Source of the DNA: an uncultured Gardnerella sp.
GTDB lineage: Bacteria > Actinomycetota > Actinomycetes > Actinomycetales > Bifidobacteriaceae
DNA length: 52,048 bases
Reading direction: 5' to 3'
Assembly (NCBI GenBank): GCA_947254595.1
Contig: CAMYED010000001.1
Location: 1-52,048, forward strand
Shown: positions 42,377-51,800 of the stretch, piece after piece
Layout of the letters: the number at the start of each line of letters is the position of its first letter
Position numbering within the stretch: position 1 is the stretch's first letter
The notes under the pieces: model-generated
Database searches by the model: none
Seen by the model: the letters and a program-made list of their open reading frames with translations, nothing else
Told to the model about the DNA's origin: nothing
Made by a program: the position numbers and the translations under genes

Positions 42377-43858
42377 TTAAGCCAAGAAGCGGCTAGGTGC
42401 ACGAGTCATACCCTTGCCATTATCCTTACGAACAGCATACGAAAGATGCAAAGTCTTTTCTGCACGCGTTATAGCAACATACATAAGACGCCGCTCCTCC
42501 TCCAACTCCTCATCACTAGAAGCAGAAGAAAAAGGAATAAGACCTTCAGAACAGCCAATCACGTAAACGTGACCAAACTCCAAACCCTTAACCGCGTGAA
42601 TCGTAGAAACCGTAAGCGCCGACACAGCAGAACTACTAGAATCATTATTCTGAAACTCACCCAACACATTCCGCTGCCAACCAACATCCATTCGCACACG
42701 ATACGGAATTTTTGCAGCTTTCAAAACCTTACAAAGCAACTTCTGCTGAGCATTAGTGCGAGTAAGTATTGCACAATCCCCCAATTTTGCAGCACCACTT
42801 TGAACCAGATTCCCAATCTGCTCAACAACACCAATAGCTTCCTCAAGCTCACCTTCAAAAACCTGCTGAGAAACTCGCACACCACCCTTACTTACAGCCT
42901 TAACTTTTACATAATCATCCTTATAAGGCGAAGACGCAAGAACACGATTCGCGACACCAACTATTCGCTCCGTAGAACGGTAGTCAGTATTCAAACTAAT
43001 ATCCGCACTAACCGGCGCAAATTCTTTCGGAAAATCCAGCAAATAATAGCTAGTCGCGCCCGCAAAAGAATAAATTGTTTGCGCAGGATCCCCAACCACG
43101 CAAATATCACGATTCTGCCCCATCCACAACCGTAACAATTCATGCTGCAAAGGAGACACATCCTGATACTCATCCACCGTAATCCAACCAATCGCCTGAC
43201 GAATACGACGAGCAGCATCCGGAAAATTACGCAAAATATGACAATTAAGCAAAATAATATCGTTAAAATCAATGCAATTACGCAAATTCTTTTCAGCCTC
43301 ATACGACTCATACACTTCAACAAATTGTGAAGGCTCCAAACCCGCCGGAGGAATCCTATGAGTCACCGAACAAACGCGCGCATAATCATCAGGCGCAATA
43401 AGCGAAACCTTCAACCAATTAATTTCCGCTAAAATATCTCGAGACTGAATCAACGTAACATTTGCAAAATCCGGGTACCTTTTAAGCGCTGCAGATAAAA
43501 TTTGATTAGCATCGTCAACAATAGACGGAAAAGGCGCTGAACAAACATCATCCCAAACCTTACGAATTTGATGCAACGCAGCAGCATGAAAAGTTGCAAC
43601 ACAGCCAATATTATCAACTCCAAGAGCACCAATACGCGAGCGCATTTCAGCCGCAGCTTTCACAGAAAAAGTGACAGCAAGCACGCGCTCAGAATCCCAC
43701 TTTCCCGTAGCACAAGCGTAAGCAATGCGATGCGTAATAGTGCGCGTTTTGCCCGCCCCAGCGCAAGCAATTATACGAACCGGCCCCTCTACTGCTGTTG
43801 CAGCGGATCGCTGAGCATCATCCAAACCCTCTAATAACATTCCCGGCGAAGAATTCAT
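42377..43858 (-). CDS. UvrD/PcrA-like helicase, short UvrD2 type
   Basis: A superfamily 1A DNA helicase, 493 aa. LLEGLDDAQRSAATAVEGPV and IIACAGAGKTRTITHRIAYA (Q-motif and Walker A) match the actinobacterial UvrD2 N-terminus. Motif II is VDEYQD, motif III GDPAQTIYSFAGA, and motif VI YVAITRAEKTLHLSY. UvrD2 proteins are normally about 700 residues with an HRDC domain and a cysteine cluster after motif VI. Here the protein ends soon after it, so those parts are missing. ATG 43858 is chosen, but the ribosome site is poor and an ATG six codons later is possible. It diverges from the phosphotransferase-like gene. Confidence 0.88.
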   Translation of the reverse strand: MNSSPGMLLEGLDDAQRSAATAVEGPVRIIACAGAGKTRTITHRIAYACATGKWDSERVLAVTFSVKAAAEMRSRIGALGVDNIGCVATFHAAALHQIRKVWDDVCSAPFPSIVDDANQILSAALKRYPDFANVTLIQSRDILAEINWLKVSLIAPDDYARVCSVTHRIPPAGLEPSQFVEVYESYEAEKNLRNCIDFNDIILLNCHILRNFPDAARRIRQAIGWITVDEYQDVSPLQHELLRLWMGQNRDICVVGDPAQTIYSFAGATSYYLLDFPKEFAPVSADISLNTDYRSTERIVGVANRVLASSPYKDDYVKVKAVSKGGVRVSQQVFEGELEEAIGVVEQIGNLVQSGAAKLGDCAILTRTNAQQKLLCKVLKAAKIPYRVRMDVGWQRNVLGEFQNNDSSSSAVSALTVSTIHAVKGLEFGHVYVIGCSEGLIPFSSASSDEELEEERRLMYVAITRAEKTLHLSYAVRKDNGKGMTRAPSRFLA

Positions 43859-43988
43859 ACTTCCATTGTTGCAGCAACATAGACGCTTATGCAAGAAAAG
43901 CAAAAATATGTGCATAACTCACATAAAATAAGCGAAAAACAATGCCGAAAATTGGCAAAATTTCGGTGCTTTGTATTACTGTGGGAGT

Positions 43989-45746
43989 GTGACACAACTC
44001 AGTAGATTCAAGTTGGCAGCACTGGCATCTGCAGCCATGCCCGAAGTACAGTTCGCAGGAACGCGCCAAAGTGAGCAAGTTAATGCCACTGACACAGCCG
44101 CGGGAATTTCTCACGCCGTAGTGCAAGATGTTTCCGGCAAACTTTATGACGTTTTTATTAGTGCCGACAGTAAAGGTCGCAAGCGTTTACACGATCGAGC
44201 TCGCGCAGCATGGACGCTGCAGCACAGCAAAGATTTAGCAGCATTAGGATTTTCATACGACACAATGATTACGTTTATTCCGGGCAAACGCGCGGAAAAT
44301 GAAAACAATTCTGCAAATGCAAGCTCTACAAATGCGCAAAGCTACACAACAACTAAACCTATGCGCAATATGTCGAATATTATTGCGAACGAAGACGATG
44401 ACGCTACCGTTCTTATTTGCGAACATTTAGAAGGAAGTGCTAGAGACTTGCGCCTTCTGACTACTGAAGATTGCGCAAATGCGGGCACAGCAATTGGCGC
44501 AATTCACCGCCTACGCCCTAATTTCGTAACTCGAGGAAAATATCCGGCATTTACTACAGGACAAATTCGCGCACAATTAACAGGATGGATTAAACGACTT
44601 CGCCAAGCAGGGCATATTCCAACAGAAATCACAGACAGCTGGTCCAGAGTGCTAGAAACTGAAGGATTATGGTCCTTCAACACTTGCCCAGTACATGGCG
44701 GTTTTGTTGATGGAGACATTCTGTTTTCAGGCTCCACAATTACAGCTGTAACAAATTGGCAGAACATGCAAATTAACGATCCAGCACGCGATTTAGCTTG
44801 GATTTTCGCAAAACTTAATGAGCAGCGACGCAACGCCGTACTTTCCGCATACGGCAGAATAATGGGCTCTCGCTTAGATAGCTTAATTATGCTACGAGCA
44901 AACCTTTGGCTGCAAATGGAACAAGTTGGCGATTTTATTCAAGCCTTACAACGCGCAGACAACACAAGCATTATTCGCTTTAAGGCACAAGTTGAGCGCT
45001 TAGCTCACGAACTAATGCGAATCAGCAATGCTCAAAACGCAAAAAATCACCACAATACTAGCAAACCTTACTCAACGATTACTGTTGGTACGCTTTTAGA
45101 AAACGACAGTACACAAAGTCGCCAAATTGAGCATAATACCCTAACCAGCAACGCTGGCAGCGCTAAAAACACTCGAAACGCTGAAAATAACGACGAAACC
45201 AACGAGCGCGATATTACGTTCGAAAACACCGTTTTAGTAGAAAGCAATCAAGACAATACTGCAGAAAGCAAAACTTCCGTTGCTGCAGCAAATGATGATA
45301 CCCACGAGCGCACAGTTCAGTATGCTGTAACTAATTCTAAAAATGATGAAGAAGCTGCGAAAGCCGCACACATTGCAGACGACACTGCAACTCAAGTGAT
45401 TTCGCACGTTGAGCCTAAATCTAAGGCAACTGCTTATGCAGATACTTCGAAAAATGCAGTAAGAGAAAAAGCAGATAATGGAACAACCAAGGAAGCAGAT
45501 AAAGAAGCAAAGCGAAATAAGACTGCTGAATCTGCTGAATCTACTGAATCTGCCGAAACTGCAGCAGTAACTTCAGTCACTTCCGAATCTTCCGAATCTT
45601 CCGAAAGCGCTAAAACTAAAGCTTCTGCAAAATCTGAAGAAAAGAAAGATCAAGAAGATGACGACAAGCCAGAAACCGTGATTATTCCGCTTCTTGAACG
45701 CGAGGAGCGAGCAATGCGAGACGCGCAAGCAGACTTAGACGAGTAG
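43989..45746 (+). CDS. Degenerate aminoglycoside-phosphotransferase-fold protein
   Basis: About 585 residues with a kinase-like N-terminal half and a disordered tail. The segment CPVHGGFVDGDILFSG with ITAVTNWQNMQINDPARDLAW aligns with the catalytic HGDLHPGN and IDW loops of APH kinases. The catalytic Asp is Gly and the metal Asp is Asn, suggesting a pseudokinase. From about residue 370 on it is rich in Asn, Glu, Ser and Ala, with SES/AES repeats. The start is uncertain: GTG 43989 gives MTQLSRFKLAALASAAMP and no Shine-Dalgarno site, so it may be leaderless. A DUF3107 gene follows 91 bases later. Confidence 0.72.
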   Translation: MTQLSRFKLAALASAAMPEVQFAGTRQSEQVNATDTAAGISHAVVQDVSGKLYDVFISADSKGRKRLHDRARAAWTLQHSKDLAALGFSYDTMITFIPGKRAENENNSANASSTNAQSYTTTKPMRNMSNIIANEDDDATVLICEHLEGSARDLRLLTTEDCANAGTAIGAIHRLRPNFVTRGKYPAFTTGQIRAQLTGWIKRLRQAGHIPTEITDSWSRVLETEGLWSFNTCPVHGGFVDGDILFSGSTITAVTNWQNMQINDPARDLAWIFAKLNEQRRNAVLSAYGRIMGSRLDSLIMLRANLWLQMEQVGDFIQALQRADNTSIIRFKAQVERLAHELMRISNAQNAKNHHNTSKPYSTITVGTLLENDSTQSRQIEHNTLTSNAGSAKNTRNAENNDETNERDITFENTVLVESNQDNTAESKTSVAAANDDTHERTVQYAVTNSKNDEEAAKAAHIADDTATQVISHVEPKSKATAYADTSKNAVREKADNGTTKEADKEAKRNKTAESAESTESAETAAVTSVTSESSESSESAKTKASAKSEEKKDQEDDDKPETVIIPLLEREERAMRDAQADLDE

Positions 45747-45837
45747 TAGCTGAAGTAATGAACCTGTAAGCAACTTGAACGTTAAAACGCAAAATAAGAA
45801 TAAATAAGGATAAATAAGAATTAAAGTAGGAGGATAT

Positions 45838-46056
45838 ATGCGAGTAGTGCTCGGCGTAAAAAATGTTTCCGATTCGATTGATTTTGAAACAAACCAGAGC
45901 GCAGAAGAATTGCGCAAAATGATTGACGAAAATAAAGATATGCTTGAATTTACAGACATAAACGGCAGAATTATTATGATACAATCATCGTCATTGTCGT
46001 ACGCAATTATTGGCGACACACCAAAGCACGCAGTAGGCTTCGGAGCGCTAAATTAA
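45838..46056 (+). CDS. DUF3107 family protein
   Basis: A 72-residue actinobacterial protein of the DUF3107 family, function unknown. The string MRVVLGVKNVSDSIDFETNQ, a short helix (AEELRKMIDENKD) and the closing VGFGALN are typical. AGGAGG lies five bases before the ATG, a strong ribosome site. It sits downstream of the phosphotransferase-fold gene on the same strand and converges with the PHP gene (17 bases between stops). Confidence 0.9.
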   Translation: MRVVLGVKNVSDSIDFETNQSAEELRKMIDENKDMLEFTDINGRIIMIQSSSLSYAIIGDTPKHAVGFGALN

Positions 46057-46073
46057 TCCTCCAATAAAAGAGT

Positions 46074-46985
46074 TTATAGATTGCAGCCGTGGAGCAGTAT
46101 TTTGGACACTACTTCGCGGCTTGTTATTTCCTCACCCAAACGATTCTGCTTGCCGGAACCATGCCAATCCGAGCCACCAGTAACAAGCAAATCGCATTTT
46201 TGCGCTAAAGCAAGCAAACGCTGACGTTGATTTTTAGAATTTCCACGATGATACACTTCCAAACCGTCAAGACCAGCATTTGCAAAAGATATAATCTGAG
46301 CATCCGAAAGAAGAACGCGATTGCGCGAAGGATCAGCCGGATGCGCAATAAAAACAACTCCCCCAGCATGCTTAACAGCCTCAATAACATTGAACACATT
46401 CGGCGAAGGAGTTGGAATATAGTATTCGCTTTGCGGCGAAACAGGTCCCGCAAAAGCCTCAGATCGCGTTTTACACACTCCAGCTTGCACCAAAGCATCC
46501 GCAATATGCGGGCGCCCAATCGTAGTCAAATCACCCAACTTAGCCTGAGCTAAAACATCATCCCAAGTAATCGGAAAATCTCGCGACATGCGCTCAACCA
46601 TGCGCTTAGTGCGCTCAAAACGGCGCTGACGAGTAAGCGCAAACATGTTCACAATTAAAGAATCATTAGGATTGTACTGGTACGCAAGCATGTGCACGAA
46701 CACGCCGGAATCTTCCGCAGTAATCTCAGAACCAAAAAGCACTGGCATATTCGCTGCAGCAGCAGCCGAACGAAAATCCGCCCAACCGGCGGTAGTGTCG
46801 TGATCTGTAATAGCAACACCCTGCAAACCTAAAGATTTAGCCTGAATAATTAAATCTTCCGGAGTTGCAGTGCCGTCAGAATACACGGTATGGCAGTGCA
46901 AATCCCAAGAGTCATGCGCAAAATTTGCGATATTGGCTCCAGCATTATTGGAGGCGTCACCAATGTTGTTGCTAACTACAGTCAT
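46074..46985 (-). CDS. PHP-domain phosphoesterase (RNase AM / TrpH type)
   Basis: A metal-dependent phosphoesterase, 303 aa. The PHP motifs are DLHCHTVYSDGTATPEDL (about 28-45), VAITDHDTTAGW, FGSEITAE, FIAHPADPSRN and TGGSDWHGSG, supplying the His/Asp/Glu metal ligands. Family members act as 3',5'-nucleoside bisphosphate phosphatase or 5'-3' RNase. The helical insert between the middle motifs is present, as in TrpH/RNase AM. It is monocistronic. The exact substrate is not readable from sequence. Confidence 0.9.
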   Translation of the reverse strand: MTVVSNNIGDASNNAGANIANFAHDSWDLHCHTVYSDGTATPEDLIIQAKSLGLQGVAITDHDTTAGWADFRSAAAAANMPVLFGSEITAEDSGVFVHMLAYQYNPNDSLIVNMFALTRQRRFERTKRMVERMSRDFPITWDDVLAQAKLGDLTTIGRPHIADALVQAGVCKTRSEAFAGPVSPQSEYYIPTPSPNVFNVIEAVKHAGGVVFIAHPADPSRNRVLLSDAQIISFANAGLDGLEVYHRGNSKNQRQRLLALAQKCDLLVTGGSDWHGSGKQNRLGEEITSREVVSKILLHGCNL

Positions 46986-47133
46986 ACAATTATCGTAGAC
47001 TGTGCTATGTAAAGAGAATGAATATTCACAGTAATTATTTGCTATTAAAACATTAGTTACTAAATTGTTTGTTATTATTTTATATAATTTATATTATTCG
47101 TAATAGGTAACCTGTAGGAGTGTAGGAGAAGCA

Positions 47134-47784
47134 ATGGCGCAAAAAGACGCGGAACAAAAAAACAACGAAACAACGCTTAAAGGCTGGAGACATTCCGCAG
47201 CATGGACCTACGGAGTAATGCTATTCTTCTCCGCAGTGGCGCTAGTCACTTCACTTATTCTTTCCGCAGAAACGCTCGCATTAGCGCGCGCACCGCAAAA
47301 ACTTTTAAGCTGCGATTTTAATAGCGTAGTTTCCTGCTCCAGAGTTGCGCAAACTTGGCAGGCAGAAATGGTTAAATTCGGCGAATTAAGCTTCCCGAAC
47401 GCATTCTTTGGAATTGCTGCAGAAAGCGTGTTCGTAACGCTTGCTGTTATTGGAATGATTCGCGTTTGTGTGCCGCGATGGTTCGCAATATGCACTTGGA
47501 TTGGCGGATTTTGCGCTCTAGCTTACGCTTACTGGCTATTTTCACAATCAATGTTCGTAATTCACGCATTATGCCCGTGGTGCATTGTTCTAATGTCTTC
47601 TACTACTTTGCAATTTATGTCACTAAGCCACGCAAGCGTAAGCTCACAAAGGCTACTTACTAAACGTTTTACTTGGGTTGAAAGCTACTACCGCTTAAGA
47701 TACGACCTTCTCGTTGACGTGATTTGGATTGCAGCGTTAGTTACGCTGATTTTAAGCCAGTACGCGAAAGTAATTATTGGGTAA
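47134..47784 (+). CDS. Vitamin K epoxide reductase family protein (VKOR)
   Basis: A membrane thiol oxidoreductase, 216 aa, that reoxidises periplasmic-side disulfide donors using quinone. About five hydrophobic helices are visible. The loop cysteines are in LLSCDFNSVVSCSRV (about 65-79) and the active-site pair in LCPWCIVL (near 148-155). GTAGGAG upstream is a strong ribosome site. Actinobacterial VKORs work with a DsbA-like partner; none is next to it here. It lies between the divergent PHP gene and convergent murI. Confidence 0.92.
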   Translation: MAQKDAEQKNNETTLKGWRHSAAWTYGVMLFFSAVALVTSLILSAETLALARAPQKLLSCDFNSVVSCSRVAQTWQAEMVKFGELSFPNAFFGIAAESVFVTLAVIGMIRVCVPRWFAICTWIGGFCALAYAYWLFSQSMFVIHALCPWCIVLMSSTTLQFMSLSHASVSSQRLLTKRFTWVESYYRLRYDLLVDVIWIAALVTLILSQYAKVIIG

Positions 47785-47832
47785 GATATAAAAACTACGC
47801 GCAAATACAAAACTACGCGCAAATACACAAAA

Positions 47833-48606
47833 CTACTCGCACAATCTTTTAGCAAGTTGCTGCATGCGCTCGCTGGAATCTGAATTAGTAAGCGTAATCG
47901 AACCTTCCTGAGAATCGTCCGCAAGAAGACCGCGAGAACAAAGTATTTCACGCAAATGATTAATCGTGCCCTCATTGCCATCAACAATATTCGTGCGCGC
48001 AGGCAAAAACTCGCGGAAATAATCGCGGTAAAACACAAAATGCGTGCAGCCTAGAACAACCGAATCAATGCTGCTTAAATCATAATCGTCGAAATACTTG
48101 TGAAGCGCGTCAAAAACTATATCACGATTATTAAGTTCCCCACGCTCAACAATGCGCACCAAATCGGGGCAAGGCTGCGAAAAAATCGTATGATTCTTAG
48201 AAAAACGCTGCAATAAATCAGCAAACTTGCGCTCGCGTAAAGTAAGCTCAGTTGCAGCTACGATTACACGCTGAGACTCACCCTTACCTAAATCGCAAGC
48301 AAGCTTAAGCGCAGGTTCCATCCCAACAATCGGAATATCGTAATACGCTCGCAAATCGTTCACAGCTGCAGAAGTGGCGGTATTGCAGGCAATTACAACA
48401 GCTTTTACACCAGATTTCACAAAATTCTCAACAATTGCAAAACTGAGCTTTTTAACTTCATCAGGAGTTTTAATGCCGTACGGAGCGTTGGCAGAGTCAC
48501 CAAAATAGATAATTCGCTCGTGCGGAAGTTCAGCACGCATTTGACGAGCTACAGAAATGCCGCCTAATCCGGAATCAAAAACGCCAATTGCTGCCGACGA
48601 TGCCAT
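47833..48606 (-). CDS. murI: Glutamate racemase (MurI)
   Basis: Makes D-glutamate for the peptidoglycan stem, 257 aa. IGVFDSGLGGISVARQM at the N-terminus holds the first Asp/Ser site, ACNTATSAAV the first catalytic Cys (about 73) and VVLGCTHFVFY the second (about 184). AGGAGG six bases upstream fixes the start. It lies downstream of ileS and its terminator. It shares the fold with the aspartate racemase at 18989 but has the glutamate-specific TSAAV and GCTHF motifs. Confidence 0.96.
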   Translation of the reverse strand: MASSAAIGVFDSGLGGISVARQMRAELPHERIIYFGDSANAPYGIKTPDEVKKLSFAIVENFVKSGVKAVVIACNTATSAAVNDLRAYYDIPIVGMEPALKLACDLGKGESQRVIVAATELTLRERKFADLLQRFSKNHTIFSQPCPDLVRIVERGELNNRDIVFDALHKYFDDYDLSSIDSVVLGCTHFVFYRDYFREFLPARTNIVDGNEGTINHLREILCSRGLLADDSQEGSITLTNSDSSERMQQLAKRLCE

Positions 48607-48693
48607 ACGCTACCTCCTAAAAACGTTTACTATCGTAGTGACGAGCCTCAACATATAAAAGCGAAGCAATAGCAAAAATAAAAGCGAAGCAAT

Positions 48694-48741
48694 AACAAAA
48701 AACGTGCCGAGAGTATATGAACTATACACCGGCACGTTTTG
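48694..48741 (-). terminator. Terminator after ileS
   Basis: AACGTGCCG (48701-48709) pairs with CGGCACGTT (48730-48738). On the minus strand TTTTTTGTTATTG follows. It sits between the ileS stop and the murI start. Confidence 0.88.
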
Positions 48742-48800
48742 TTTAGTTAGCTAGATGTTATCTAGCTGTTAGATAGCTGTTAGATAGCGTTATCTGTGAC

Positions 48801-51800
48801 TTACGCACGCTTAAGACTTACGCTAAGCTCAGTTGCGCTAGAATCAGCCTCAACAACCTCGAAGCTCGTAGCCAAAGTCTCTTCCGCAATCAAATCACGG
48901 AACTGATTAACCTTAGCAACGTCAGAAGCTGGAACGCTCAAAGTCAAAGCGATTCGGTCAGTAACATCCAAACCGTTCTCCTTGCGCGCATCTTGAACAG
49001 CGCGAATAGCATCGCGAGCGTAACCTTCAGCAAGCAAATCGCTAGTCAAAGCAGTGTCAAGCATAACGAAACCGCCAGTTGGCATTGCAGCAGAAGCAGT
49101 GTTTTGAGCCGCTTGAGCGTCCGAAGACTCAACGCGATTTACAAGCTCATACTCGCCTTCAACAAGCGCAACTTCGCCGTTTGGAGTCTGAACAACAGGA
49201 GCGCCAGACTCGTCAACATGCCAATCGCCACTCTTAGAAGACTTAATAGCAAACTGCACTTGCTTACCCAAACGAGGGCCAGCAGCACGCGCATTCACCT
49301 TAAGCTCGTGAACAATCTTCAAACCGTGTTCGCTTGCATCCTGCAAAGTGCAGAATGTAACATTCTTCACGTTAAGCTCGCGCTCAAGCACCTGCTCGTA
49401 AGGCTCCACAGCAGCAGTATTTTCTGCAACAACAGTCAAGTTTGCCAACGGCTGGCGCACACGCAACTGTTCCGCCTTACGCAACGAAAGCGCAGAAGAC
49501 ACAACCTCGCGAACCTTATCCATAGCAGCAACCAAAGCATCGTCGTGCGCAAGAACAGCACCAAGCTCAGTCACTTCGCCAGCCTTAGGATTTGGCTCAC
49601 CGTCCGAAAGAGTCTCAGGCTCAACCAAATAAGGCCAATCAGCCAAATGCACGGATTCGCCGCCGGTAAGACCACGCCAAACAGCCTCAGCTTCCATTGG
49701 AGCAAGAGGAGCAATCACACGCATAAACGCTTCAAGAACCGTGTAAAGCGTGTTGAAAGCAGCCTCGTCCTCATTCCAGAAGCGGTCACGGCTGCCGCGA
49801 ATATACCAATTCGTAAGTACGTCAATAAAGTCGCTTACGGCCGCGCAAGCATCACTAATAGCAAACTCGTTCAAGCACTTTTCAACGCGCTCAACAAGCA
49901 AACGCGTGCGAGCAAGCAAGTAGCGATCCATATTGCAAAGTCCCGCAACCTCATCTGCACGAAGGCGACGAGCATCATAACCCTTTCCACCGTTTGCAGC
50001 GTTCGCATACAGCGTGAAGAAATAGTACGAGCTCCAAACAGGAAGCATAACCTGGCGAACCGTATCCCTAATGCCGTCGGCAGTAACAATCAAATTACCA
50101 CCGCGCAAAATTGGCGAAGACATAAGGAACCAGCGCATTGCGTCCGAGCCGTACTCGTTGAAAACGCCGTTCACATCTGGGTAATTGCGCAAATGCTTAC
50201 TCATCTTCTGGCCGTCGGAACCAAGCACAATGCCGTGGCAAATCACGTTCTTATATGCTGGGCGGTCGAAGAGAGCCGTAGCCATAATGTGAAGCGTGTA
50301 GAACCAGCCGCGAGTCTGACCAATATATTCAACGATGTAATCGCATGGGAAGTGCTCTTCGAAGAATTCCTTATTTTCAAACGGATAATGGAACTGCGCG
50401 AAAGGCATGGAACCGGACTCAAACCAGCAGTCGAGAACATCCGTAATACGGTGCATTTGCGACTTTCCGGTAGGATCGTCTGGATTTGGACGAGTAAGGC
50501 GATCGATATACGGGCGGTGCATATTCACATTGCCGTCGTCGTCGCGAGGATAATCGCCAAAATCAGCCTTAAGTTCTTCCAACGAACCGTACACGTCTAC
50601 GCGAGGATACTTTGGATCGTCACTCACCCACACTGGAATTGGCGAACCCCAGAAACGATTACGGCTAATCGACCAATCGCGAGCGTTAGAAAGCCACTTA
50701 CCAAACTGGCCGTCCTTAACGTTTCCAGGAATCCAATTAATCTCCTGATTAAGCTCAAGCAAACGCTTCTTAATCTTCGTAACAGACACAAACCAGCTAG
50801 AAACAGGCTTATAAATAAGCGGAGTTGCGCAACGCCAGCAATGAGGATAGCTGTGCACGTAGCTTTTTTCTTGGAATAGCAACGCGCGCTGATCTTCCGG
50901 CATTTGAGCAAGCGGACCGTCTCCTGCACGCAAGTTGCGCAAAATTGGCAAGTTCGCGTCGAAAACGTACAAGCCTTCGTAATCTGGGCAGTCGCTTGTA
51001 AACTTGCAGCCTGCGTCGAGCACGTCAACGCTGCGAATTTCGTGCGCGTTAAGCGTGTTCATATCGTCCTCGCCGTAAGGAGCCTGGTGAACGAGGCCAG
51101 TACCTTCAGCGGTGTCAACATAATCTGCTGTGAAAATCGTAAAAGCGTTAGGACCAGGAGTGCCGCCCTCTGCGAGTGCAGAATCGCTTGCAAAGTATGG
51201 GAATACTGGATAGTAACGCCAGCCGGACATCTCAGCGCCCTTAAGTTCGCGCACAACCTCGTAGTTTTCGCCAAGTTCCTTAGTGTAGGAGCCGAGCAAA
51301 GGCTTGCCAATGTAGAACTTCTTTCCAGCAAACTTGCCTTCAGTTGGGCGAACTTCCACGTAGTCGATGTCTGCGCCAACTACGATTGCGAAGTTTGTTG
51401 GCACAGTCCAAGGAGTAGTGGTCCAGAAGACTGCGTAAGCGTCGGCTTCGTCACGAAGCTTAACGGCTACAGAAACGGTAGTATCTTGACGATTCTGGTA
51501 AACATCCGCATCCATACGAAGCTCGTGAGCTGAAAGTGGAGTTTGATCCTTCGGGCAGTATGGAAGCACGCGGTAACCCTTGTAAGCCAAGCCCTTATCG
51601 TAGAGCTGCTTAAATGCCCACATTACTGATTCCATGTACGGAATGTTCAGCGTTTTGTAGCCGCGCTCGAAATCAACCCAGCGAGCTTGACGATGCACGT
51701 AGTTTTGCCACTCGTTCGTGTACTTCAAAACGCTAGCACGGCAAGCATCGTTGAACTTTGCGATGCCCATTTTTTCGATTTGCTCAACCGATTCGATGCC

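Noticed and set aside
48993..50879. A 628-codon open frame on the plus strand opposite ileS
   Set aside because: It is fully antisense to a clear synthetase, has no domain or ribosome site, and arises from the codon bias of ileS.
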